Below, piece after piece: positions 1 to 5,510 of a stretch of 6,312 bases of DNA. Source of the DNA: Actinomycetota bacterium. GTDB lineage: Bacteria > Actinomycetota > Thermoleophilia > Solirubrobacterales > Solirubrobacteraceae. The translations under genes were made by a program, and so were the position numbers. The stretch spans positions 1 through 6,312 of the forward strand of contig WLNG01000085.1 in assembly GCA_009699915.1 (NCBI GenBank). Direction: 5' to 3'. The notes under the pieces were generated by a model. That model was not told where the DNA came from. It made no database searches and was given only the letters and a program-made list of their open reading frames with translations. How positions within the stretch are numbered: the stretch's first letter is position 1; each line of letters opens with the position of its first letter.

Positions 1-108
1 TGCGGCCTCGGACTCACCGCTTGTGACCGTCTTTGGCGTATCCGCCCCACAGGCCGCGAGAGACAGGGCCGCGGCGGTGAGGACGATCGGGATAAGTCGG
101 CGCTTCAT
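1..108 (-). CDS. Putative secreted lipoprotein, N-terminal fragment (runs off left edge)
   Basis: Reading the minus strand from the ATG at 108 gives 36 in-frame codons with no stop up to the window edge. The start is a textbook bacterial lipoprotein signal: positive n-region MKRR, a hydrophobic stretch from about residue 5 to 16, and the lipobox LAAC with the lipidated Cys at residue 20, followed by G-A-D and a polar Thr/Ser/Glu linker. By family knowledge it would be diacylated on Cys20, cut by signal peptidase II and anchored outside the membrane. The mature domain lies outside the window, so substrate and function cannot be named; a solute-binding protein or a foldase/peptidase are only possibilities. 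A longer frame, 14..229, in a different register has no such signal. The start has no Shine-Dalgarno sequence but has a TAGACT box 11 nt upstream. It sits 41 nt after the SRPBCC gene on the same strand. Confidence 0.75.
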   Translation of the reverse strand, partial: MKRRLIPIVLTAAALSLAACGADTPKTVTSGESEAA

Positions 109-119
109 GACGGTGGCGG

Positions 120-125
120 AGTCTA
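120..125 (-). promoter_or_regulatory. Putative -10 box (TAGACT) of the lipoprotein gene
   Basis: The minus strand reads CGCGTAGACTCCGCCACC just before the ATG at 108, with 11 nt between the box and the start codon. TAGACT fits the actinobacterial TAnnnT -10 pattern and would place transcription start within a few bases of the ATG, giving a very short or absent leader. I see no good -35. The 12-mer CGCGTAGACTCC also occurs before parA. Seen: motif and spacing. Inferred: promoter function. Confidence 0.45.
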
Positions 126-149
126 CGCGATGGTCCCGAGGGAGCGCGG

Positions 150-674
150 TCAGGCGGAGAGGCGGGAGGCGGGCTTCCGTGGACCGCCGGCGATGGTGGC
201 CCGGGGACCGCGACCGCGATCCTCCTCAAAGATCATCTGCAGGCGCCGCAGCGCACGCCGCCAGTGGCGGCGCAGCGCGGAGCGCTGGCCGAGCGCCTCA
301 AGGAGCCGGTCGCTCGGATAGCGCGGCTGCGTCTCGGCCGTCAGGACGACGCGCGTGCGTTCTGGGGCTGTCTCGATCAGCTCGATGACCGTCAGCGTGC
401 GAATGCGGTTGAACTTGCCGGTGCGCCCCTGCAGGACGAGCGTGGCAGGCTCGTCGAGCCGCACGATCGTCCAATCGCCCCACGGGAACCGGGCGAATGG
501 GAGCTTCGCCTTGAAGCGGCCGCCGGCGCCGACGCCTGCGGTCTCCTCACGGGTCATTCGCCACTCGCTCAGGAAGTGGTCGGTGAACTCAGGGTGGTTG
601 GCGGCGTCCGCGAGGTAGCTGAAGAGCTGCTCGCGCGGCTTGGCGACCGTGCGCTCGACGGTGAATGGCTGCAT
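150..674 (-). CDS. SRPBCC / polyketide cyclase-dehydrase-like (START-type fold) protein
   Basis: This 174-residue protein opens with the typical SRPBCC pattern: a short first beta strand (FTVERTVAKP, residues 4-13), then a helix with LFSYLADAANHPEF (18-30), as in polyketide_cyc2 proteins where the 'xxxVFxxLxDPxxxPxW' segment begins the ligand-cavity fold. Alternating strand segments follow (GGRFKAKL 51-58, WTIVRLDEPATLVLQG 68-83, IRTLTVIELIE 91-101, RTRVVLTAETQ 107-117). A long C-terminal helix (about 122-150) would close the cavity. The family binds small hydrophobic ligands; no specific ligand or reaction can be inferred. Residues 151-174 are a basic, Gly/Pro-rich tail that is probably disordered. 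It is cytoplasmic, with no signal or membrane segment. The start at 674 is supported by its position at the beginning of the fold and by a TAGACT box 10 nt upstream; no Shine-Dalgarno is seen. Same strand as the four-Cys gene, 46 nt upstream. Confidence 0.8.
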   Translation of the reverse strand: MQPFTVERTVAKPREQLFSYLADAANHPEFTDHFLSEWRMTREETAGVGAGGRFKAKLPFARFPWGDWTIVRLDEPATLVLQGRTGKFNRIRTLTVIELIETAPERTRVVLTAETQPRYPSDRLLEALGQRSALRRHWRRALRRLQMIFEEDRGRGPRATIAGGPRKPASRLSA

Positions 675-684
675 GCGCGGTCGA

Positions 685-690
685 AGTCTA
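685..690 (-). promoter_or_regulatory. Putative -10 box (TAGACT) of the SRPBCC gene
   Basis: On the minus strand GGTAGACTTCGACCGCGC directly precedes the ATG at 674, leaving 10 nt between TAGACT and the start codon. This is the same hexamer, at nearly the same distance, as before the lipoprotein gene and parA. It would give a near-leaderless transcript and let the SRPBCC gene be expressed independently of the four-Cys gene upstream. No convincing -35 hexamer is visible in the G+C-rich 701-715 stretch. Confidence 0.42.
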
Positions 691-720
691 CCTGCGCGTC
701 GGCGACCCCGCGGCCGCGTC

Positions 721-975
721 TCAGGCCGCGCGGCCGAGCGTTCTCACGCTCGCGCCGAACTCGGCGTGCCGCACACGCGTGCTGGAGTCTGGTTCGCCGC
801 CCCGCTGGAGCCGGCAGAGCTCGCAGAAGATTTTGGAGCCGAAGCGGTGGACGGTCTCGCCGATCAGCGGGCGGCGCCCGCACCCACCGCAGGTGCAGTG
901 ATCGGCCGTGCGTGTGCGGGGAAGGCGCCGCCACTCGAGCTCAGGGGCGTCCTGGACGGTCAGGAGTTCAGTCAT
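721..975 (-). CDS. Small four-cysteine (CxxC...CxxC) putative zinc-binding protein
   Basis: An 84-residue protein of unknown function. It has the pair C29-G-G-C32 and, 18 residues later, C51-E-L-C54, preceded by H26 and C27. Two CxxC knuckles with a basic and hydrophobic segment between (GRRPLIGETVHRFGSK) resemble a treble-clef or zinc-ribbon site, so structural zinc binding is likely. Residues 1-22 are Leu/Arg-rich (ELEWRRLPRTR) and 55-84 are polar, with no signal peptide or membrane segment. The start is uncertain: a GGAGG lies at 976-980 but abuts the ATG with no spacer, too close for a normal Shine-Dalgarno. The message could be leaderless, or the start could be a rarer codon a few residues in. 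The gene is divergent from the zinc-ribbon-FHA gene across 85 nt and lies upstream of the SRPBCC gene. Codon use looks like that of its neighbours. No name can be assigned. Confidence 0.68.
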   Translation of the reverse strand: MTELLTVQDAPELEWRRLPRTRTADHCTCGGCGRRPLIGETVHRFGSKIFCELCRLQRGGEPDSSTRVRHAEFGASVRTLGRAA

Positions 976-1060
976 CCTCCGTGGTTCGCCGCGCGCCTAC
1001 GACTCCCTCCCCCGCCATCCGCGGGGTTTACGTTCGGAGGGGGAAGGGAATACCCGGGCC
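976..1060. promoter_or_regulatory. Divergent intergenic region between the four-Cys gene and the zinc-ribbon-FHA gene
   Basis: These 85 nt must drive the plus-strand FHA gene and probably the minus-strand four-Cys gene. On the plus strand TACGTT (1029-1034) fits TAnnnT and would start transcription near 1041; I see no clear -35. A purine-rich run, GGAGGGGGAAGGGAA (1036-1050), precedes the ATG at 1061 by 10 nt and can serve as a ribosome-binding site, although its best GGAGG core is 20 nt away. A perfect 6-bp inverted repeat, CCCCGC-catcc-GCGGGG (1010-1026), lies just upstream of the putative -10. On the minus strand no clear -10 box stands out. Motifs are seen directly; their roles are inferred. 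Confidence 0.4.
1010..1026. repeat. Perfect 6-bp inverted repeat in the divergent intergenic region
   Basis: CCCCGC (1010-1015) and GCGGGG (1021-1026) are exact reverse complements separated by 5 nt, and TTTA follows on the plus strand. No plus-strand gene ends upstream, so a terminator role is unlikely. A binding site for a regulator of the divergent pair is possible, but short G+C arms arise easily in DNA of this composition. Confidence 0.4.
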
Positions 1061-1711
1061 ATGGATCCGCTCCACACAGGCGGCCTTACCGCAACGGGCT
1101 CCTTCCGCTGCGCGGACTGCGGCTACCTCATGACGCTGAGCCATCAGGATGCACTGCCGGGCTGCCCTGGCTGCGACGGACACCGATTCGAGCGCGCCTC
1201 GCTCTTCGTCACCGATCCGGATCTCGCAGCCGCCGCGATCCCGGCACCCACCCCGGACCCCGCCCGCGAGTTCGTGCTTCGAGAGGCGGCTCCCCGGATG
1301 GGCCCGCCAGGCCACTATCTCGTCTTCGGGGACGCAGGGCTCAGCAGGATCGAGGTGGTCATCCTCGCCCGCGAATGGACGCGCATCGGCCGCAGCCTCG
1401 CAGCCGACGTGCGCTTTGACGACCCGACGGTCTCGCGCCGGCACGCGCTGATCGTGCGCCAGCCCGACGGGATGCGCATCCTCGACGACCGCAGCCTCAA
1501 CGGCGTCTTCGTCAACGGTGAGCGGGTCGAGTGGCGCACCCTTGTCCACGGCGACGAGCTCGCCGTCGGGTGTCACCGGCTGCACTACGTCGACAGCGCG
1601 GCCCCCGCGCGTAGACTCCCGCCCGATGGCTCAGACGATCGCGGTGCTCTCGCAGAAGGGCGGTACGGGCAAGACGACGACCGTGCTGCATCTGACTGCC
1701 GCGTTTCGTGA
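1061..1711 (+). CDS. Zinc-ribbon plus FHA-domain protein (phosphothreonine-binding adaptor)
   Basis: A 216-residue two-domain protein. Residues 15-48 form a zinc ribbon with C17-A-D-C20 and C35-P-G-C38, in the style FRCADCGY...LPGCPGCDGHRF, like DUF1451-type ribbons. A Pro/Ala-rich linker spans about 56-85. Residues 86-178 are a forkhead-associated domain: GRS (110-112), VSRRH (124-128) and N147-G-V-F-V-N-G are the conserved phosphopeptide-binding and turn residues. FHA domains bind phosphothreonine, usually made by Pkn-type Ser/Thr kinases; none is encoded here. It is cytoplasmic, with no signal peptide. The start at 1061 is preferred over 908 because the earlier codons are antisense to the four-Cys gene and carry no domain. 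The frame runs 86 nt into parA, and residues 180-216 are low-complexity and out of the domain. The tail may be a real but unimportant overlap, or a sign of a lost earlier stop. Confidence 0.85.
   Translation: MDPLHTGGLTATGSFRCADCGYLMTLSHQDALPGCPGCDGHRFERASLFVTDPDLAAAAIPAPTPDPAREFVLREAAPRMGPPGHYLVFGDAGLSRIEVVILAREWTRIGRSLAADVRFDDPTVSRRHALIVRQPDGMRILDDRSLNGVFVNGERVEWRTLVHGDELAVGCHRLHYVDSAAPARRLPPDGSDDRGALAEGRYGQDDDRAASDCRVS
1590..1617 (+). promoter_or_regulatory. Putative leaderless promoter of parA with palindromic spacer
   Basis: TCGACA (1590-1595; five of six with TTGACA) and TAGACT (1612-1617; TAnnnT) are separated by 16 nt. TAGACT ends 8 nt before the parA ATG at 1626, so transcription would begin at or next to the A of ATG. 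There is no Shine-Dalgarno before parA, which agrees with a leaderless message. The spacer contains the perfect inverted repeat GCGCGG-CCC-CCGCGC (1596-1610). The element lies wholly inside the FHA coding frame. Motifs and spacing are seen; activity is inferred. Confidence 0.5.
1596..1610. repeat. Palindrome filling the parA promoter spacer
   Basis: GCGCGG (1596-1601) and CCGCGC (1605-1610) are exact reverse complements around a 3-nt centre. They occupy 15 of the 16 bases between the putative -35 and -10. This position is typical for a repressor or activator (MerR-like) operator, but a G+C-only palindrome may also be chance or an RNA hairpin in the FHA transcript. Confidence 0.5.
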
Positions 1712-2411
1712 TGCGGGCCTGCGCGTCCTCGCGGTAGACCTCGATCCGCAGGGCAACCTCTCCGACTACTTCGACGTCGATCCCGAGGCCGATCCGACGA
1801 TCGGCGACGTCCTCGCAGGGCGCGCGAACGCTCGCGCTGCCACGCACGATGGCGTGATCCCGGCGAACCTCTCGCTTGCCGAGGCGGAGCTGACGCTCGC
1901 CGGGAAGATGGGCCGCGAGCTGACGCTGCGCAGGGCACTCGCCGACGTCGCCGACGACTACGACCTGATCCTGATCGACTGCCCCCCGGCGCTCGGCCTG
2001 CTGACCGTCAACGCACTGGTCGCTGCCGATCACGCGCTGCTGAGCAGCGAGGCCCAGTACTTCGCGCTCCAGGGGGTCGAACAGGCCCTGGAAGTGATCG
2101 AACTCGCGCGCGACAGCCTCAACCCTGGACTCCAGTGGCTCGGCGTGCTCTTCAACATCGCCGACATGCGGACCGTCCACTCCCGCGAGGCGTTCGAGTC
2201 GCTGCGCGAGCATGTCGGGGACCGGCTGCTGGAGGTCACCGTGCGCCAATCGATCGCCTACGCGGAATCGGCCGAGCGGGCGGTTCCGATCTACGAGCAC
2301 CGTCCCGACCTCGGCTCCGACTACCTGCGTGTCGCCGAGGAGATCCTGCGGCGCCTTGCGCTCGAGGACGCGCGCAAGCAGGTCGCGGACCGGCTCGCGG
2401 CGCTCGCCTAG
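1626..2411 (+). CDS. ParA/Soj/MinD-family ATPase (deviant Walker A)
   Basis: A 261-residue protein with all ParA hallmarks: deviant Walker A KGGTGKTTT (11-19) with signature Lys11 and catalytic Lys16, the A' motif DLDPQGN (38-44), and Walker B LILIDCPP (114-121). The length matches Soj-type chromosomal ParAs, which lack the N-terminal DNA-binding domain of plasmid ParA. ATP binding drives dimerisation and non-specific DNA binding; a partner stimulates hydrolysis to position cargo. No ParB, gidB or scpA/scpB is adjacent, so this is an orphan ParA and not clearly the chromosome-partition copy. Its neighbour is the zinc-ribbon-FHA gene, which it overlaps by 86 nt in another frame. The start at 1626 is chosen because the Walker A follows at the usual distance; an upstream GTG at 1518 would lie in the FHA core. 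The C-terminal segment 237-261 is a charged amphipathic helix. It is convergent with thrB, their stops overlapping in CTAG. Confidence 0.93.
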   Translation: MAQTIAVLSQKGGTGKTTTVLHLTAAFRDAGLRVLAVDLDPQGNLSDYFDVDPEADPTIGDVLAGRANARAATHDGVIPANLSLAEAELTLAGKMGRELTLRRALADVADDYDLILIDCPPALGLLTVNALVAADHALLSSEAQYFALQGVEQALEVIELARDSLNPGLQWLGVLFNIADMRTVHSREAFESLREHVGDRLLEVTVRQSIAYAESAERAVPIYEHRPDLGSDYLRVAEEILRRLALEDARKQVADRLAALA

Positions 2412-2430
2412 AGCTCGGAGACCTGCGCGC
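2372..2430. repeat. Bulged inverted repeat spanning the parA/thrB stop codons (possible bidirectional terminator)
   Basis: GCAGGTC (2378-2384) pairs exactly with GACCTGC (2420-2426). The outer GCGC (2372-2375) pairs with GCGC (2427-2430), with an AA bulge at 2376-2377. The 35-nt loop contains both stop codons, which share CTAG at 2408-2411. There is no U-tract on either strand, so this is not a canonical intrinsic terminator. Because parA and thrB have no intergenic gap, it is the only structure seen that could limit read-through in both directions. Pairing is seen; the role is inferred. Confidence 0.42.
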
Positions 2431-3262
2431 CTTCGGCCTCGACGGCGACGCGCTGCAGCTGTGCCCAGCCGCTGACCAGCGGCTCGAGCTCGGCGATCAC
2501 CCGCTGCGTGTCGGCCTCGCGGGCCCAGACGAGCACGGCGGGGCCGGCGCCCGAGATGGTCGCCCCGAGCGCGCCCAGCTCGCCGGCCCGGCGGACGAGC
2601 TCGATCGAGTTCGGGTAGAGGTGCGCCCGGCGGTCCTGATGGATGCGATCGGCGAGGCCCCGAGCGACCAGCTCAAGATCGCCGGTCGCGAGGCCGAGCG
2701 TCAGGACCGCGCCGTGTGCGACGTTGAAGACGGCGTCGGCGAGCGGCACCTCCGCGGGCAGCGCGTCGCGCGCCAGGCGGGTGCGGACCGGCTCGTCCGG
2801 AGCGATCAGGATGAGCTCGAGCCCTGCCGGCGGTGCGAGCGCGACGGTGGCGCCGTCGATACAGATGACGATCCCGCCAAAGAGCGCGGCCGCGACATTG
2901 TCGGGATGCCCTTCGAGCTCGGTCGCGGCGCCGAGCAGGTCGCCGTCGCCACCGCTCAGGTGGTCGGCGGCGAGGAGTCCCGCCACATAGGCCGCTGCGC
3001 TCGTGCCGAGACCGCCGCAGAGCGGGATCTCCGACCGGATGCGGAAGGTGAAGCCCTCCGCATCGAGCAGGCGCTCGAAACCGCGCACGACGAGGTTGCG
3101 CCGGTCGCGAGAGATCGGCAGGTCGGTCTCCACGGCGAAGACGCCTGGGGTCTCCTCCACCTCGAGCTCCATGTGAATCCCCAGCGCCGCGGCGAACGCG
3201 TCGAACCCCGGGCCGAGGTTGGCCGACGAGGCGGGAACCCGAGCGAGCACACGGCGGCCCAT
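2408..3262 (-). CDS. thrB: Homoserine kinase (GHMP kinase family)
   Basis: ThrB phosphorylates L-homoserine with ATP to O-phosphohomoserine, the substrate of ThrC. The 284-residue protein shows the three GHMP motifs: PASSANLGPGFD (10-21), the phosphate-binding loop PLCGGLGTSAAA (80-91) and the C-terminal SGAGPAVLVW (237-246). EGHPDNVA (117-124) and the Arg-rich DRIHQDRRAHL (205-215) fit the substrate pocket of the family. The loop reads GGLGTSAAA where many homologues have RGLGSSAAA, a mild variant. The protein is slightly shorter than the usual 300 or so. The ATG at 3262 overlaps the thrC stop (TGATG, one shared base). No Shine-Dalgarno is visible, so translation is probably coupled. It is the last gene of the operon; its TAG lies in the CTAG shared with parA. 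Confidence 0.95.
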   Translation of the reverse strand: MGRRVLARVPASSANLGPGFDAFAAALGIHMELEVEETPGVFAVETDLPISRDRRNLVVRGFERLLDAEGFTFRIRSEIPLCGGLGTSAAAYVAGLLAADHLSGGDGDLLGAATELEGHPDNVAAALFGGIVICIDGATVALAPPAGLELILIAPDEPVRTRLARDALPAEVPLADAVFNVAHGAVLTLGLATGDLELVARGLADRIHQDRRAHLYPNSIELVRRAGELGALGATISGAGPAVLVWAREADTQRVIAELEPLVSGWAQLQRVAVEAEGAQVSEL

Positions 3263-4290
3263 CAGCTGCCGTCGTAGATCGCCCGTTCGACCGACGCGAG
3301 GTCGGCCTCACAGGGAATGACCGAGCCAGCCTGCTCCAGAGCGGTCTGCGGGTCCTTGAGCCCGTGGCCGGTGAGCACGCAGACGATCCGCTCGGCGCCC
3401 TCGGGCGCCCCGTACGCGAGCAGGCCGGCGACGGAGGCGGCGCTCGCCGGCTCACAGAACACCCCCTCTTGCGAGGCGAGGAATCGGTAGGCGTCGAGGA
3501 TCTGCTCGTCGGTGACCGCCTCGACCCCACCGCGCGAGTCGCGCATCGCGGCAATCGCCTCCTCCCAGCGCGCCGGATTACCGATGCGAATGGCACTGGC
3601 GACCGTCTCCGGCCGCTCGACGGGCGCGCCATGCACGAGCGGTGCGGCACCGGCGGCCTGGAACCCGCGCATCTGCGGCAGCGCGCCGCCGGGCTCCCAC
3701 TCCTGGAAGCCCTTCCAGTAGGCGGTGATGTTCCCGGCGTTGCCCACCGGGATGCAAAGTGCGTCGATCGTCCCGATCTCCTCGAGGATCTCGAAGGCCG
3801 CGGTCTTCTGACCTTCCAGCCGGAAGGGGTTGACGCTGTTGACGAGCGCGATCGGATGCCGCTGCGCAAGCTCGCGCACGAGCTCGAGCGCCTGATCGAA
3901 GTTGCCGCGCAGTGCGATCACCCGGGCGCCATGCATGAGCGCCTGTGCGAGTTTGCCGGTCGCGATCTTTCCCTCCGGCACGATCACGGCACCGCGCAGG
4001 CCGGCGCGCGCCGCATAAGCGGCGGCGCTGGCGGCGGTGTTACCGGTCGAAGCGCAGATCACCGCGCTCGCGCCCTCCCGCACGGCTGCCGAGACGGCGC
4101 AGGTCATACCGCGATCCTTGAACGAGCCGGTGGGGTTCGCACCCTCGATCTTCAGCCAGACCTGCGCGCCGACCCGCTCGGAGATGTGGCAGGCGTAGAC
4201 CAGCGGGGTCGAGCCCTCCTGAAGGCTGACCACCGGATCATCGGGGCCGAATGGCAGCCGGTCGCGATAGCGCTCGATCAGCCCGGCCAT
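3262..4290 (-). CDS. thrC: Threonine synthase
   Basis: ThrC converts O-phosphohomoserine to L-threonine plus phosphate using PLP. From the ATG at 4290 the protein has 342 residues. Fold-type II hallmarks are clear: GSFKDRG with the PLP Schiff-base Lys58, the substrate-carboxylate loop STGNT (81-85), the cofactor phosphate-binding loop GNAGN (183-187), and the C-terminal CEPASAAS segment (279-286). The length fits the short threonine synthases of Actinobacteria, without the long N-terminal extension of the E. coli-type enzyme. A GTG one codon earlier (4293) could also start it. The ATG is preferred because it gives a TGATG overlap with hom, identical to the thrC-thrB junction. No Shine-Dalgarno is seen, so re-initiation after hom is likely. 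It sits in a tight operon between hom and thrB. Confidence 0.95.
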   Translation of the reverse strand: MAGLIERYRDRLPFGPDDPVVSLQEGSTPLVYACHISERVGAQVWLKIEGANPTGSFKDRGMTCAVSAAVREGASAVICASTGNTAASAAAYAARAGLRGAVIVPEGKIATGKLAQALMHGARVIALRGNFDQALELVRELAQRHPIALVNSVNPFRLEGQKTAAFEILEEIGTIDALCIPVGNAGNITAYWKGFQEWEPGGALPQMRGFQAAGAAPLVHGAPVERPETVASAIRIGNPARWEEAIAAMRDSRGGVEAVTDEQILDAYRFLASQEGVFCEPASAASVAGLLAYGAPEGAERIVCVLTGHGLKDPQTALEQAGSVIPCEADLASVERAIYDGS

Positions 4291-5510
4291 CACACGAAAT
4301 GCTCGTCGATGACGCGGATCGAACGCACGGCGCGGACAACGTCGAGCGCACCGATCAGCTCCACCGCGGCGGCGAAGTCGCGTTCCGACGCGGTGTGGGT
4401 GACGATCACCAGCCGTGCGGTGTCGCCGAGACCGTCCTGCAGAACCGACTTCACCGAGATCCCCTGCAGGCCGAGCCGCTCGGCGATCTGCGCGAGCACG
4501 CCAGGGCGATCGGCAACCTCGAGATGGAGGTAGAAGGCGCTGGAGACGCCGGAGGCGATCAACGCGGGCTCCTGCGGGTCCGGCGGCGCCGGCGCCCCGG
4601 AGATCGCGCTGACGACGTCACCGAGCACCGCGCTCGCAGTCTGCGGCCCGCCGGCGCCCGGGCCGGAGAGCGTGATCTCGGTGATCGCGCTCGACTCGAT
4701 CGTCACTGCGTTGAACGCCCCGTCGATCGAGGCGAGCGGATGGCCGATCGGCAGGAAGGCGGGATGGACCCGGACCGAGAGGCCGTCATCGATCCGCTCT
4801 GCGGTACCGACGAGTTTCAGGGCCAGGTCGAACTGGCGGGCGTAGGCCATGTCCTCAGCTGTGAGGTGTGCGATCCCCTCGTAGACGACATCGTCGAGCT
4901 CAACCCAGCGGCCGAAAGCCAAGCGCGCGAGGATCGCCATCTTGGCTGCGGCGTCGGCGCCCGTGACGTCCTCCGTGGGATCGGCCTCGGCGTAACCGAG
5001 CTCTTGCGCCTCCCGAAGCGCGTCCTCGTACGCCGCTCCGGTCGAGGCCATCTGGCTGAGGATGAAGTTGGTCGTTCCGTTGACGATCCCGTGGACACGG
5101 TCCACATGCGCGCCCGCGAGCGACTCCGCGAGGACGCGAACTGCGGGGACCACACCGGCGACCGCGGCCTCGTACCGCAGCGCCGCCTTGCCCTCCCGCG
5201 CGGCCTGCGCGAGTTCAAGGCCATAACGGCTGACGAGCTGCTTGTTCGCGGTGACCACCGGGGTGCCGGAGCGCAGCGCGCGCAGAACAAGCTCTCGGGC
5301 GGTTTCCACGCCGCCCATGAGCTCGACGACGATGTCCGATCCGGCGAGGATCGCGTCGGCATCTCCCTCGCTGCGCGTGAGGATCCCACCGATCACTGGG
5401 CGGCGGCCGGTCAGCCGCTCGATCGACTCCGCCCGCTCGGCGAGCAGCGCCGCGAAGGCCGCGCCAACGGTCCCGTGGCCCAGAAGGCCGATCGTGCAGG
5501 TCTCAGACAT
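4290..5510 (-). CDS. hom: Homoserine dehydrogenase with C-terminal ACT domain
   Basis: Hom reduces aspartate semialdehyde to homoserine with NAD(P)H, the branch point towards threonine and methionine. From the ATG at 5510 it has 406 residues. The Rossmann start is GLLGHGTVG (8-16). TANK (87-90) is the cofactor/substrate segment, and NGTTNFIL (144-151) and [19 protein letters not shown] (172-190) are the catalytic signature, ending in the Lys190 expected to act as the catalytic lysine. The ACT domain (about 326-400, starting [16 protein letters not shown]) is the known site of threonine feedback inhibition in this family, so allosteric control is likely. The frame stays open up to 5936, but those codons lie inside lysA and the Rossmann motif starts right after 5510. 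The start overlaps the lysA end by 8 nt, with no Shine-Dalgarno. Confidence 0.96.
   Translation of the reverse strand: MSETCTIGLLGHGTVGAAFAALLAERAESIERLTGRRPVIGGILTRSEGDADAILAGSDIVVELMGGVETARELVLRALRSGTPVVTANKQLVSRYGLELAQAAREGKAALRYEAAVAGVVPAVRVLAESLAGAHVDRVHGIVNGTTNFILSQMASTGAAYEDALREAQELGYAEADPTEDVTGADAAAKMAILARLAFGRWVELDDVVYEGIAHLTAEDMAYARQFDLALKLVGTAERIDDGLSVRVHPAFLPIGHPLASIDGAFNAVTIESSAITEITLSGPGAGGPQTASAVLGDVVSAISGAPAPPDPQEPALIASGVSSAFYLHLEVADRPGVLAQIAERLGLQGISVKSVLQDGLGDTARLVIVTHTASERDFAAAVELIGALDVVRAVRSIRVIDEHFV

Noticed and set aside
1010..1030. Hairpin followed by TTTA read as an intrinsic terminator
   Set aside because: No plus-strand gene ends upstream and the T-run is only three bases.
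908..1060. N-terminal extension of the zinc-ribbon-FHA protein to an ATG at 908
   Set aside because: The extra 51 codons are antisense to the four-Cys gene, basic and without a domain. The ATG at 1061 follows a purine-rich run and precedes the zinc ribbon closely.
264..1133. Plus-strand open frames across the left third
   Set aside because: Antisense to the SRPBCC and four-Cys genes; no domain and Arg-rich composition.
1518..1625. Upstream GTG start for parA
   Set aside because: It would place 36 residues inside the FHA core. The deviant Walker A sits at its normal distance from the ATG at 1626.
2135..3277. Long plus-strand open frame opposite thrB
   Set aside because: Antisense shadow of thrB and the parA end; Arg/Gly/Ala-rich with no domain, as expected in high-G+C DNA.
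2673..3869. Minus-strand open frame of 398 codons across thrB and thrC
   Set aside because: Alternate frame on the same strand as two confident genes; its sequence is Arg/Ser/Pro-rich low complexity.
3364..4533. Plus-strand open frame of 389 codons opposite thrC
   Set aside because: Antisense to thrC, whose catalytic motifs are intact; no recognisable domain.
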